Part shown: piece after piece, positions 52,984-61,708 of the stretch | How the letters are laid out: each line of letters opens with the position of its first letter | Position numbering within the stretch: the first letter of the stretch is position 1 | Source: Rhizobium sp. BK313 | GTDB lineage: Bacteria > Pseudomonadota > Alphaproteobacteria > Rhizobiales > Rhizobiaceae | NCBI RefSeq assembly: GCF_014193655.1 | Contig: NZ_JACHZQ010000004.1 | Coordinates: 558,001 to 622,000 of the forward strand | DNA length: 64,000 nucleotides | Direction: 5' to 3' | Notes under the pieces: generated by a model | What the model saw: the letters and a program-made list of their open reading frames with translations, nothing else | The model's database searches: none | What the model was told of the DNA's origin: nothing | Translations under genes and position numbers: made by a program

Positions 52984-54168
52984 ATGACGACTATCCGCAT
53001 CATTGCCGCCCCCCCAAAGCATCGGCGATCTGCCGTCGCGGCCGCCGTCATTGTCCTTGCGATTGCAGGCGTGTCGGCAGCGTTGTTCTGGTTCGCCGGG
53101 AGCGAGCCGACTGCGGCGGCGCCCGCGGCTGGCGCTCCGGCAGTGCCGGTTCAGGTTGCCGCACCGTCGATAGAAGAAGTACCGGTTTACCTTGACGGTC
53201 TTGGCACTGTTCAAGCGAACTATACGGTCAACATCACGCCCCGGATCGACGGCCAACTTCAGAACGTCCTGTTCACGGAAGGACAGACGGTCAAAAAGGG
53301 CGATCTTCTTGCCATTATCGACCCCCGTCCCTATCAGGCGGCCGCCGATCAGGCTGCTGCGAAGATTAAGCAGGACCAGGCGGATCTTGCCAATGCCCAA
53401 TATCTGCTTGCCAAGGACGAGAAGCTTTCTCAGCAGCAGATTGCGACCCAGGAGACCGTCGAACAGCAGCAGAGCCAGGTAGCAAGTGCCACGGCCCAGC
53501 TTGCCGAAGACCAGGCGGCCAAGGAGGCCGCGGATGTTTCGCTATCCTATACCGAAATCAGGTCACCGATCGATGGGCGCACCGGTGTCCGCCGGGTCGA
53601 TGCAGGAAACCAGGTTCATACCACCGACACCACGCCGATCGTGACGATCACGCAGACGCAACCGATCTCGGTGCTGTCGACGCTCCGGGAAGACGATCTG
53701 AGCGCCGTGCGGGATGCGATGAAATCGGGTCCGGTGGAGGTCATCGCGCTGTCGATGGACCAGTCCACGACACTCGCGACCGGCACGCTTTCCCTGATCG
53801 ACAACGTGATCGACCAGAACAGCGGTACCATCCGCATCAAGTCCACTTTTGAGAACCGGGACGAGGCACTGTGGCCGGGACAGTTCGTGGTGCTGCGGAT
53901 TAAGCAGAAAACACTTCATCAAGCGATCACGGTGCCTTCGGCGGCGCTGCAGCGGGGCGCGGATGGCTTCTTCGTCTATACTATCGACAGCAACGGCAAT
54001 GCTGCCATCCGCAAGGTTGCCCCCGGGCCGATCGAAAACGGCCGCGCCGTCGTCACAAGCGGACTGACCGGCAACGAGCAGGTCGTGACTGCCGGTCAGT
54101 ATCGGCTCGATGCGGGCACGCATGTCTCCGTGCAGCAGTCTTCATCCGTTGCAGCGCAGAAGGAGTAG
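52984..54168 (+). CDS. RND efflux periplasmic adaptor subunit (MdtA-like)
   Basis: 394 residues: an N-terminal membrane anchor (about 17-40), a Pro/Ala-rich linker, then lipoyl halves and a coiled-coil hairpin (DQAAAKIKQDQADLANAQYL...EQQQSQVASATAQLAED, about 120-190), beta-barrel and membrane-proximal domains. ATG 52984 has GGAG seven bases away; an open frame to 52801 is not needed. It links an RND pump to an outer-membrane channel; no channel gene is adjacent. Its stop is one base before the pump's first ATG. Confidence 0.9.
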   Translation: MTTIRIIAAPPKHRRSAVAAAVIVLAIAGVSAALFWFAGSEPTAAAPAAGAPAVPVQVAAPSIEEVPVYLDGLGTVQANYTVNITPRIDGQLQNVLFTEGQTVKKGDLLAIIDPRPYQAAADQAAAKIKQDQADLANAQYLLAKDEKLSQQQIATQETVEQQQSQVASATAQLAEDQAAKEAADVSLSYTEIRSPIDGRTGVRRVDAGNQVHTTDTTPIVTITQTQPISVLSTLREDDLSAVRDAMKSGPVEVIALSMDQSTTLATGTLSLIDNVIDQNSGTIRIKSTFENRDEALWPGQFVVLRIKQKTLHQAITVPSAALQRGADGFFVYTIDSNGNAAIRKVAPGPIENGRAVVTSGLTGNEQVVTAGQYRLDAGTHVSVQQSSSVAAQKE

Positions 54169-54169
54169 G

Positions 54170-57100
54170 ATGATGTCTATCTCCTCATGGTTCATTCAAA
54201 GACCAATTGCCACCTCTCTGCTGATGGCCGCGCTGTTTGCGATCGGTGTCGTCGCCTATCCTCTGCTGCCTGTCGCACCTTTGCCGCAGGTTGACTTCCC
54301 CACAATCCAGGTGTCAACGCAGTTTCCGGGCGCCGATCCGAAGACGATGGCCTCGTCCGTCACGCAGCCACTGGAGCGGCAGTTCGGCCAGATTCCCGGC
54401 GTCACCCAGATGACGTCGACGAGCACGCTCGGCAGCAGTTCGATTACCCTCCAGTTCGATCTGTCGCGTAATGTGGACAGCGCCGCCCAGGACGTCCAGA
54501 CGGCGATCAATGCTGCGGGGGGGCAGTTGCCGACCGGGCTGCCGTCGCCACCGACCTACCGCAAGGTCAATCCAGCCGACCCGCCGATCATGGTGCTGGC
54601 GCTGACTTCGGACGCACTGCCACTCACCCAGGTCGACGATTATGCCGAGAGCGTTCTCGCCCAGCACATCAGCCAGCTCAACGGCGTTTCGCAAGTCCTG
54701 ATCCTTGGCCAGCAAAAGCCCGCCGTGCGCCTTCAGATTGACCCGCGAAAGATCGCAAACATGGGGTTGTCGCTCGAGGATGTCAGGACCGCCGTCACCG
54801 GCATAACAAGCAACGCGCCGAAAGGCAGCGTGCAGGGCGCAGAGCGCACGTTTACGATCTATGACAACGATCAGTTGCTGAAGGCCGCACCATGGAATGA
54901 CGCGATCATCGCCTATCGGGACGGCGCCCCGGTGCGTATCAGCGATATCGGTCAGGCAATCGACGGGCCGGAGAACACCCAACTCGCCGCATGGGCGAAT
55001 GGCAAACCCGCGATCCTGCTACCAATCTTCAAACTGCCGGGCGCCAATGTCATCGACACCGTCGATCAAATCAAAGCGGCGTTGCCGCAGCTTCAGGCGA
55101 TCGCGCCTGCGGCCATTCACCTGTCCATCCTCAGTGACCGGACGGTTACGATCCGTGCCTCGGTGCTCGACGTTGAAACCACGCTGATGATCACGATCGC
55201 GCTCGTCGTCATGGTCATCTTCGTCTTCCTGCGCAATCTATGGGCAACGGCCATACCAAGCGTCACAGTGCCGCTAGCGCTGCTGGCTACGCTTGCTCTG
55301 ATGTATGTCGCCGGCTTCAGCCTCGATAATCTTTCCCTCATGGGGCTTAGCATTGCCGTCGGTTTCGTCGTCGACGATGCGATCGTCATGGTCGAGAATA
55401 TTCATCGTCACATGGAGATGGGCAAGACGCCCAAGCAGGCGGCAATCGATGGTGCGCGAGAAATCGGCTTCACCATCATCTCGATCAGCATCTCGCTCGT
55501 CGCGGTCTTTATTCCGCTGCTTCTGATGAGCGGAATAGTCGGCGAACTGTTCCGAGAGTTCGCCATCACCGTGACGATGACGATCGGCGTCTCCGCGCTC
55601 GTCTCACTGACTATTACGCCGATGATGGCCGCCCGGTTCCTAAAGCGTGACGAAGCGTCCGGCCATGGAAAACTCTATTATGCATTCGAGCATGCGTTCG
55701 ACCTCCTTCTTGCGGGCTATCGCCGCACGCTTGACATTGCACTGCGTCACCATCGCCTCACTATGATTGCCTTTCTCGCCTCGCTGGCGGCAACCGGCTT
55801 TCTCTTCGTCAACATTCCGAAGGGGTTTTTCCCAATCCAGGATACCGGTCTGATCACCGGCCTTCTCGAAGGCTCCCAGGACATCTCGTTTGCCGAAATG
55901 GCACGCCTCCAGATCGAAGCAGGCAAGATCGTTGCCAGCGATCCCGGCGTGGCAACCATCGGTATGGCAATTGGCAGTGGCTCGGGGCAGACGGCCAACA
56001 CCGGGCGCATGTTCATCACTCTGAAACCCCAGGAGGAACGCGACGCCTCTGCTACCGAGATCATCAACAGGCTGCGACCGAAGCTAGCGCAGATGCAGGG
56101 CGCTCAGCTCTTCCTGCAGTCGTCTCAGGACATCAATGTCGGTGGCAGGAGCTCCGCCACGCAGTTCCAGTATACGCTGCAGGACGGTGACGCGCAGGAG
56201 TTGGACGACTGGTCAACCAGGCTGCTCGCCAAGTTCAAGACCCTGCCTGAACTTGCCGACGTTGCGACGGACCAGCAGAATGGCGGCGCGACCGTGACGC
56301 TGACGATCGACCGCGACCAGGCGTCGCGCTTCGGCATCGCGCCGCAGACGATCGACAACACGCTCTACGACGCTTTCGGGCAGCGTCAGGTAACGCAATA
56401 TTTCACTGACCTGAACAGTTACCATGTCGTGCTTGAACTTGCTCCGCAGTTCCAGAATTCGCCGCTCGCGATCAACGGCCTCTACATCAAGTCGCCCCTG
56501 ACTGGCGAACAGGTGCCGCTCAACCAGCTGGTCAAGCAGACGACCGAACCAACCGCGGTTCTCGCCGTCAATCACCAGAGCCAATTCCCTTCTGTCACCC
56601 TTTCCTTCAATCTCGCCAAGGGTGTGGCGCTCAGCCAAGCGGTGGCCGCCATCGGCCAGGCCGAAACGGAAATGGGCAAGCCGGGTACCGTCATCGGTAG
56701 CTTCCAGGGAAACGCCCAAGCCTATCAGAGTTCACTGGCGAGCGAGCCCCTGTTGGTGCTTGCCGCGATCGCCGTGATCTATCTGATCCTCGGCGTGCTC
56801 TACGAGAGCTACGTCCATCCGTTGACCATCCTGTCCACCCTCCCCTCAGCCGGCCTCGGCGCGCTGGCTATGCTTTGGCTCTTCGGCTTTGATTTTACCG
56901 TCATCGCCCTGATTGGCGTCATTCTCCTGATCGGCATCGTGAAGAAGAACGGCATCATGATCGTCGATTTCGCCATCGCCGCCCAGCGCGAGCAGGGGCT
57001 GTCGGCGGAGGACGCGATCCGGCAAGCCTGTCTCCTCCGCTTCCGCCCGATCATCATGACGACGTCTGCGGCCCTTCTGGCCGGCGTACCACTGATGCTC

Positions 57101-57280
57101 GGTCACGGCACCGGCTCGGAGCTTCGCCAGCCGCTCGGCTATGCGATGGTCGGCGGCCTGCTGATCAGTCAGGTCATGACGCTCTACACCACTCCTGTCG
57201 TCTACCTCTACCTTGAAAAACTGAGCGAGCTCGTCAGCCGAAGACGGCCAATCGCCGGTGCACAGGCGCCGGCGGAATAG
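54170..57280 (+). CDS. RND multidrug efflux permease (MdtB/MdtC-like)
   Basis: 1036 residues, the full length for hydrophobe/amphiphile RND pumps: helix 1 (WFIQRPIATSLLMAALFAIG), two large periplasmic loops and 12 helices. Proton-relay residues are seen in GFVVDDAIVMVENIHRH (two Asp) and GIVKKNGIMIVDFAI (Lys). AAGGAG overlaps the adaptor stop, and either ATG 54170 or 54173 can start. The adaptor and pump resemble MdtA with one MdtB/C protomer. Only one permease gene is present, so a homotrimer is likely. It expels drugs, bile-like detergents or plant phenolics; the substrate is not known. Confidence 0.92.
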   Translation: MMSISSWFIQRPIATSLLMAALFAIGVVAYPLLPVAPLPQVDFPTIQVSTQFPGADPKTMASSVTQPLERQFGQIPGVTQMTSTSTLGSSSITLQFDLSRNVDSAAQDVQTAINAAGGQLPTGLPSPPTYRKVNPADPPIMVLALTSDALPLTQVDDYAESVLAQHISQLNGVSQVLILGQQKPAVRLQIDPRKIANMGLSLEDVRTAVTGITSNAPKGSVQGAERTFTIYDNDQLLKAAPWNDAIIAYRDGAPVRISDIGQAIDGPENTQLAAWANGKPAILLPIFKLPGANVIDTVDQIKAALPQLQAIAPAAIHLSILSDRTVTIRASVLDVETTLMITIALVVMVIFVFLRNLWATAIPSVTVPLALLATLALMYVAGFSLDNLSLMGLSIAVGFVVDDAIVMVENIHRHMEMGKTPKQAAIDGAREIGFTIISISISLVAVFIPLLLMSGIVGELFREFAITVTMTIGVSALVSLTITPMMAARFLKRDEASGHGKLYYAFEHAFDLLLAGYRRTLDIALRHHRLTMIAFLASLAATGFLFVNIPKGFFPIQDTGLITGLLEGSQDISFAEMARLQIEAGKIVASDPGVATIGMAIGSGSGQTANTGRMFITLKPQEERDASATEIINRLRPKLAQMQGAQLFLQSSQDINVGGRSSATQFQYTLQDGDAQELDDWSTRLLAKFKTLPELADVATDQQNGGATVTLTIDRDQASRFGIAPQTIDNTLYDAFGQRQVTQYFTDLNSYHVVLELAPQFQNSPLAINGLYIKSPLTGEQVPLNQLVKQTTEPTAVLAVNHQSQFPSVTLSFNLAKGVALSQAVAAIGQAETEMGKPGTVIGSFQGNAQAYQSSLASEPLLVLAAIAVIYLILGVLYESYVHPLTILSTLPSAGLGALAMLWLFGFDFTVIALIGVILLIGIVKKNGIMIVDFAIAAQREQGLSAEDAIRQACLLRFRPIIMTTSAALLAGVPLMLGHGTGSELRQPLGYAMVGGLLISQVMTLYTTPVVYLYLEKLSELVSRRRPIAGAQAPAE

Positions 57281-57313
57281 CCCTCCCCCATCCACGTTAA
57301 AGGAGTAATAGCC

Positions 57314-58561
57314 ATGGAACCTCTATCAAGACGGACAGTCCTTGCCCTCGGAGCGATGGGAGGCACGGCGCTCGCGGCAGGCGCTGCCCACGCAGCCAGC
57401 TTCGGCAATCCCGACCAGCCGGCCGAAGGTGCCATCAATGCTAATCCGGCCGGCCTCTCCGATCCAGGCCCGAAGAATCCCGCGATCAATGAGCAGTTTC
57501 CTTCCTTTCAGAGCCCGCCGGCGACTGATGTGGGCGATATGCAGCTGTTTTGGGGATCGTTCAACAATGCCGCCAAGCGCATCCAGAACGGTGCCTGGGC
57601 TCGCCAGGTCACCAAGGCAGATTTTGCGATCTCGGACGCGGTCGCCGGCGTCAACATGCGCCTCGGTCCCGGCGGCATCCGCGAGATGCACTGGCACCGC
57701 GCCGCCGAGTGGGCGATCATGACGAACGGGCGTTGCCGCGTCACGGTTCTCGACGCCCAGGGACGCGCCTATGTGCAGGATGTCGAAGCTGGCGACCTCT
57801 GGTATTTTCCAGCCGGTTTTCCGCATTCGCTGCAGGGGCTCGGGCCTGATGGTTGCGAGTTTGTGATCGTCTTCGACGAAGGCGATCAGTCCGAATATGG
57901 CACGCTGCTTCTGACCGACTGGCTGGCCCATACCTCGCCCGAGCTGCTGGCCAAGAACTTCGGCGTCTCGCAGGATACATTCAAGAACATCCCGTTGCAG
58001 GATCTCTGGATCTTCCAGGGCAAGGAACCCGGTCCGCTCTCCGCCGATCAGGAAGCCGTCGCCGCGGCCGGCCTGCCACCCTATCCTTTCACCTACAAGC
58101 TGACGTCATCGGCGCCGCTGAAGCAGAACGCATCCGGCACGCTCCAGCTTGCGGACAGCAGTAGCTTCAAGGTTTCCAAGACCATTGCCGCTGCGATTGA
58201 GACGATCAAGCCTGGAGCTGTACGCGAGATGCATTGGCATCCGAATGCCGACGAATGGCAGTACTGGATCAAGGGTGAAGGCCGCATGACTGTGTTCGAT
58301 GCCGGTCCGCGCAGCCAGACCGCCGACTTCCGGCCAGGCGACATCGGATACGTGAAGAGAAGCCAGGGCCACATCATCGAGAACACCGGAAAGACGGATC
58401 TGCAGTTCGTCGCCGTCTTCAAGGTGGCGGAATATCAGGAGGTAGGCCTGTCGTCCTGGCTCACCCACACGCCGGCAGCACTTGTCGCGCAGCATCTCAA
58501 TGTCAGTCTTGCCGACATTGCCAAGTTCCCCGCCGACCAGCCGGGGATCATGCCCCGTTAG
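57314..58561 (+). CDS. oxdC: Exported bicupin oxalate decarboxylase
   Basis: 415 residues. A twin-arginine signal (SRRTVLALGAMGGTALAAGAAHA) sends the folded, manganese-loaded protein to the periplasm. Two cupin domains each carry the metal motif: His126-Trp-His128...Glu132 (EMHWHRAAEW) and EMHWHPNADEWQYW. The enzyme splits oxalate to formate and CO2, consuming a proton. The active-site lid reads SEYGT, with Glu194 in the position of the catalytic glutamate of the Bacillus SENST lid, favouring decarboxylase over oxidase activity. It is 33 bp after the RND pump gene with AAGGAG upstream, so it is co-transcribed with it. Confidence 0.87.
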   Translation: MEPLSRRTVLALGAMGGTALAAGAAHAASFGNPDQPAEGAINANPAGLSDPGPKNPAINEQFPSFQSPPATDVGDMQLFWGSFNNAAKRIQNGAWARQVTKADFAISDAVAGVNMRLGPGGIREMHWHRAAEWAIMTNGRCRVTVLDAQGRAYVQDVEAGDLWYFPAGFPHSLQGLGPDGCEFVIVFDEGDQSEYGTLLLTDWLAHTSPELLAKNFGVSQDTFKNIPLQDLWIFQGKEPGPLSADQEAVAAAGLPPYPFTYKLTSSAPLKQNASGTLQLADSSSFKVSKTIAAAIETIKPGAVREMHWHPNADEWQYWIKGEGRMTVFDAGPRSQTADFRPGDIGYVKRSQGHIIENTGKTDLQFVAVFKVAEYQEVGLSSWLTHTPAALVAQHLNVSLADIAKFPADQPGIMPR

Positions 58562-58568
58562 ACCAAAA

Positions 58569-58594
58569 GTCGCGGCGCCCCTCAGCACCGCGAC
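58569..58594 (+). terminator. Stem-loop after oxdC
   Basis: Arms GTCGCGG and CCGCGAC (58569-58575, 58588-58594) lie eight bases after the stop. No T-run follows, so it may only protect the 3' end. Confidence 0.4.
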
Positions 58595-58820
58595 ACTCCT
58601 GTAAAGCCCTCAATCGTATGGCGGCCCGGCGTGCCATCATGCCCGGCACGCGTGGAGGGTCGCTATCGAAACGACTGTATCAAACATGGGCATCTCTCCT
58701 GAGAACCTAACGTTTCAGACGTAATTTCGTTCATCTAATGTTCTGGTGCGTACGGAGCTCAAATCGGTGAAGCCATTGTCAATCGTCTCGATAGCTGCTG
58801 CGCGTATGCAGGCGTCGTAA

Positions 58821-59192
58821 TCAAGGGCGCTCGGACTCGACGGTCGCTCCCAAAGTGTCGGCAACGTATGCGCCGCGAGCCCCCATCGGCAATGGCGCGC
58901 CCGTTGTCGTATCCATGGCGGTCTGGTGTTCTAGTTCGGCATTCAGCTCACCGCCGACGATCAGAATGGCGATGGACAACCACGTCCAGACAAGAAAGCC
59001 CATTAGAGCGCCGAGCGTGCCATAGGTGGCGTTATAGTTGGCGAAGTTATCCAGATAGAACGAAAAACCTAGCGACATGGCGAACCATGCCACAGCCGTG
59101 AGAACCGCTCCCCATGTCATCCATCTGAACTGGGCAGGCTCCCGACTTGGGCCGAAGCGATAGACGCAGGTCACGGCGGCGACGACCACCAT
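58821..59192 (-). pseudogene. C-terminal fragment of a YihY/BrkB-family membrane protein
   Basis: 123 residues equal to the last ~40% of YihY/BrkB proteins: RFGPSREPAQFRWMTWGAVL, then FYLDNFANYNATYGTLGALM and LIVGGELNAELEH. The family is normally about 300 residues with six helices. The missing N-terminal half and the abrupt loss of similarity near 59195 show a truncated gene. The TTG/ATG at 59192 need not be a real start. Confidence 0.7.
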
Positions 59193-59284
59193 GGCCGAGC
59201 TGTCCCGGGATTCGAGACAGCAGGCCTTTCTTCACTTTTCGTCGTTACCCACGAAATTCTATTCACTATTAATGCCGATCAATT

Positions 59285-59298
59285 TTGATTCCGATCAA
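59285..59298. promoter_or_regulatory. FixK/FNR box upstream of the small protein/CBS genes
   Basis: TTGATTCCGATCAA is a perfect TTGAT-N4-ATCAA anaerobox. An overlapping second half-site pair (ATCAATTTTGAT) precedes it. It is 62 bp upstream of ATG 59361, which places it near -41 of a plausible start point. Confidence 0.75.
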
Positions 59299-59360
59299 TG
59301 TTCTTGCGGCAAGTCCTCAGCACACTGCTTCATGTGGAAAATTCATGAAGGATCGAGACG

Positions 59361-59672
59361 ATGCTAAGAGCCAGACGTGACAGCCGCGGGGGTGCGGCCT
59401 CTAAGGCTATTCCTTCGCTCGGCGAGGTAGAGGGTCGCATGATGATCCTCGAACTCATCGCATTAACGGCGCTCACCCGCCTTATTCGCCTTCATAATGC
59501 GGAAGAGAAATCGGACCTCATGAAAGCGATGCGGCACGCGATCGATCGAAAATGCCATGACGCCAAACTTTGCGGCACCGACACTAAATCGGCCGAACAA
59601 TATGCGGAAGAACTGCTGGCATGCGCGGAAGAGCAGGCAAGTGCCATTAGTGCAATCCGTGAGAATGCCTAA
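59361..59672 (+). CDS. Hypothetical protein, 103 residues, under a FixK box
   Basis: ATG 59361 is preceded by AAGGATCGAG. The product is mostly helical and soluble (LELIALTALTRLIRLHNAEE, later SAEQYAEELLACAEEQASA), with three cysteines and no recognised domain. A shorter form from the Met codons near 59438 is possible. The perfect FNR/FixK box just upstream suggests induction at low oxygen. The CBS-BON gene follows 110 bp later on the same strand. Confidence 0.55.
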   Translation: MLRARRDSRGGAASKAIPSLGEVEGRMMILELIALTALTRLIRLHNAEEKSDLMKAMRHAIDRKCHDAKLCGTDTKSAEQYAEELLACAEEQASAISAIRENA

Positions 59673-59782
59673 TAGGCGATGACACAATCCCAGTGCATTT
59701 TCGAAAGGTTTCACCGAGCCCCTCTATCCGTTACCTTCTTGGGACGCGGAGCGAAGCCGGCGGCCGAGCCAGGAGATTGGCT

Positions 59783-60454
59783 ATGTTGGCGAAAGACATC
59801 ATGACCAGGGACGTCGTCTCTGCCACGCCGATGATGAGCGTCCGAAACGCGGCACTTCTTATGCTCGCAAACGGCATCAGCGGCCTTCCGGTGATCGACG
59901 ACAACGGCGCAGTTTGTGGGATTTTGACCGAAGGGGATCTTATCCGGCGCGTCGGCGACAATTGGGCTGCGAATGACGCGCGAGAGCGCGACGACCGACA
60001 GGGGTTGAACACCTACATCCAAATCTATGGGTGGTCTGTCGGGGAAGCGATGAACAGCCATGTCATAAGCATCGCCCCCGACACCGACGTCGGGCGGGTA
60101 GGCAAGTTGATGCTCTTGCACAAGATCAAACGGGTTCCGGTCATCGATCACGGCCACCTCGTCGGTATCATCAGCCGATGCGATCTGCTCAGCCTGGTCA
60201 TCGATGCGCCCTCCGAGAAAATCGCGAGGGACGACGATGCTTTGAGGTTGGCTGTCGCAACGCGACTGGCGACGGATCTCGGTCTCGGTAGCGACAAGGT
60301 CATGGTCACGGTGAAAGACGGGCAGGTCTGCGTCGAAGGAACGGTAGAAACGAGCGTCCAGCGCAAAGCGATCAGATCGCTTGTGGAACGCATCGGCGGC
60401 ATTGGCGGATACGTTGATCAGACAAGGCTACCCGTTCACAAAAAGCCGAATTGA
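59783..60454 (+). CDS. CBS-pair and BON domain protein
   Basis: 223 residues: two CBS motifs (about 5-60, MTRDVVSATPMMSVRNAALLMLANGISGLPVID; about 90-150, MNSHVISIAPDTDVGRVGKLMLLHKIKRVPVID) forming a nucleotide-binding Bateman module, then a BON domain (about 150-220, VMVTVKDGQVCVEGTV). CBS pairs sense adenine nucleotides; BON domains bind membranes or phospholipid. AGGAGATT precedes ATG 59783. It resembles the protein at 63029, and both lie near FixK boxes. Role is probably energy or stress sensing; the partner is unknown. Confidence 0.87.
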   Translation: MLAKDIMTRDVVSATPMMSVRNAALLMLANGISGLPVIDDNGAVCGILTEGDLIRRVGDNWAANDARERDDRQGLNTYIQIYGWSVGEAMNSHVISIAPDTDVGRVGKLMLLHKIKRVPVIDHGHLVGIISRCDLLSLVIDAPSEKIARDDDALRLAVATRLATDLGLGSDKVMVTVKDGQVCVEGTVETSVQRKAIRSLVERIGGIGGYVDQTRLPVHKKPN

Positions 60455-60833
60455 TTGCCAAAACCCGACCCACGTGATGACCCAAGAACTGGTCACCGTC
60501 GAGGATACGTCTTTCCGTTGGCGATTGCCGGCTCGCCTGGCTCGCTTGCGGCACCACCGGCTGGCTCGTGTCGGACCAGCCTCATTACCAGCGTTGCCGA
60601 CGACGACCCAAGCGGTATCGCCACTTATTCCCAGGCGGGGCAGAATTTGGCCTGAATATGCTATGGACGCCCCTGTTTCCGTATCCACCTGGACGCTAGA
60701 GGACGTCGTTTGGATCCGCCTTCCAGATCAACAGTCTTGGCGATGATCTATGTCTTTGTTACAGCAGAGGCACCCGGCTGGCAAAAGACGCCTTGCTATA
60801 GTTGTCGCCAGGCGCGTCTATTTGCCCATCGGC
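60455..60833. other. Intergenic stretch without recognisable gene
   Basis: Several short overlapping frames exist but none has both a ribosome-binding site and protein-like composition. No hairpin terminator or regulator box was seen. Confidence 0.4.
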
Positions 60834-61004
60834 TCAAATGTGATCGTCAGGCTTTTTCGTGGCCGCGGAAACCTGCAAATCCGCCAGTTTCTTTTCTTCG
60901 GCTTTCAACAGTTGCAAAAGTGTTTGCCGTTTCGACTCATCGCGCGTCTCACTTAGCAGCGTGCGAAACCGCTCAATATTCTTCCGCGCAATGAACTCTT
61001 GCAT
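60834..61004 (-). CDS. Small helical protein, 56 residues, unknown function
   Basis: From ATG 61004 the product reads MQEFIARKNIERFRTLLSET and then a charged helix (KRQTLLQLLKAEEKKLADLQ). It is fully helical, probably coiled-coil, and resembles short conserved hypothetical proteins in rhizobia and Bradyrhizobium that accompany stress genes; that likeness is from memory. GAGAAG precedes the ATG. A longer version from a TTG at 61061 is less likely. Confidence 0.55.
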   Translation of the reverse strand: MQEFIARKNIERFRTLLSETRDESKRQTLLQLLKAEEKKLADLQVSAATKKPDDHI

Positions 61005-61286
61005 GCACCGCTTCTCACAACCTTGAATTTCAGCTGGTGGTGATGTGGCGGCTGCAGCCAAGAGCGAACCTTACACAAAGTAAAGAACGGTTGCCGCCGC
61101 ACAATATTCAAGATTGCATTGATAGCGGCGCGCCTGCAACGACAAAAGTCAGTGCTTTCGCAGCTTTCTATCGACCGGAGATAGATAGAAACATCCATTG
61201 GAGCAACGAAGCAAGTGACACGAAAAAGCCAGACGCATATCCGTATTCGTGCGGTCGTCCCTGAACTCCAATTCTTTTGTCGAAAC

Positions 61287-61300
61287 TTGACCTAGTTCAA
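61287..61300 (+). promoter_or_regulatory. FNR/FixK-like box
   Basis: TTGACCTAGTTCAA keeps the TTGA-N6-TCAA core. A TAATAA -10 box at 61322-61327 gives the standard class II spacing (box centre near -41) for the gene starting at 61383. Confidence 0.65.
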
Positions 61301-61382
61301 AGTCGCTCGGAACAATTTTAGTAATAACTCATATTGATCTGTCGGATTTGGGGACCGGCTCGCATACTGGAGCTTGAGAGAA

Positions 61383-61592
61383 ATGAAAGACCCGGAGCGC
61401 CATAAATTCTTAAGCGAACAAGCCCGCATCTATCGGAAACTCATCGATACCTTAGAAGAGACGCATCCTGGTTTGGGCGACTTGAGTCCGGAGGGCAACC
61501 ATCCATTGGCCTTTCAATCTCGCCAGCTCCTGAACTATAGGCAGTCTCTGAAGACAGTGCTCGACTTTATCGCTGCGCTGGAGGACGAATAG
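61383..61592 (+). CDS. Small hypothetical protein, 69 residues, under an FNR/FixK-like box
   Basis: ATG 61383 has GGAG about ten bases upstream; an in-frame TTG at 61374 is less likely. The product is helical and charged (MKDPERHKFLSEQARIYRKL, ending TVLDFIAALEDE), with no known domain. The FNR-type box and -10 hexamer placed correctly upstream support it as a real gene induced at low oxygen. Confidence 0.6.
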   Translation: MKDPERHKFLSEQARIYRKLIDTLEETHPGLGDLSPEGNHPLAFQSRQLLNYRQSLKTVLDFIAALEDE

Positions 61593-61708
61593 CCGAACAG
61601 AGGTGTGGCTAGAAAAAGTGGAACGCATGGGACGCAAGGCTAGTTGAGTGCGATACCATCAAATCGGAAGTCTAAAGCAACGTAATAAGACAATGCGTGT
61701 CTTGCACT

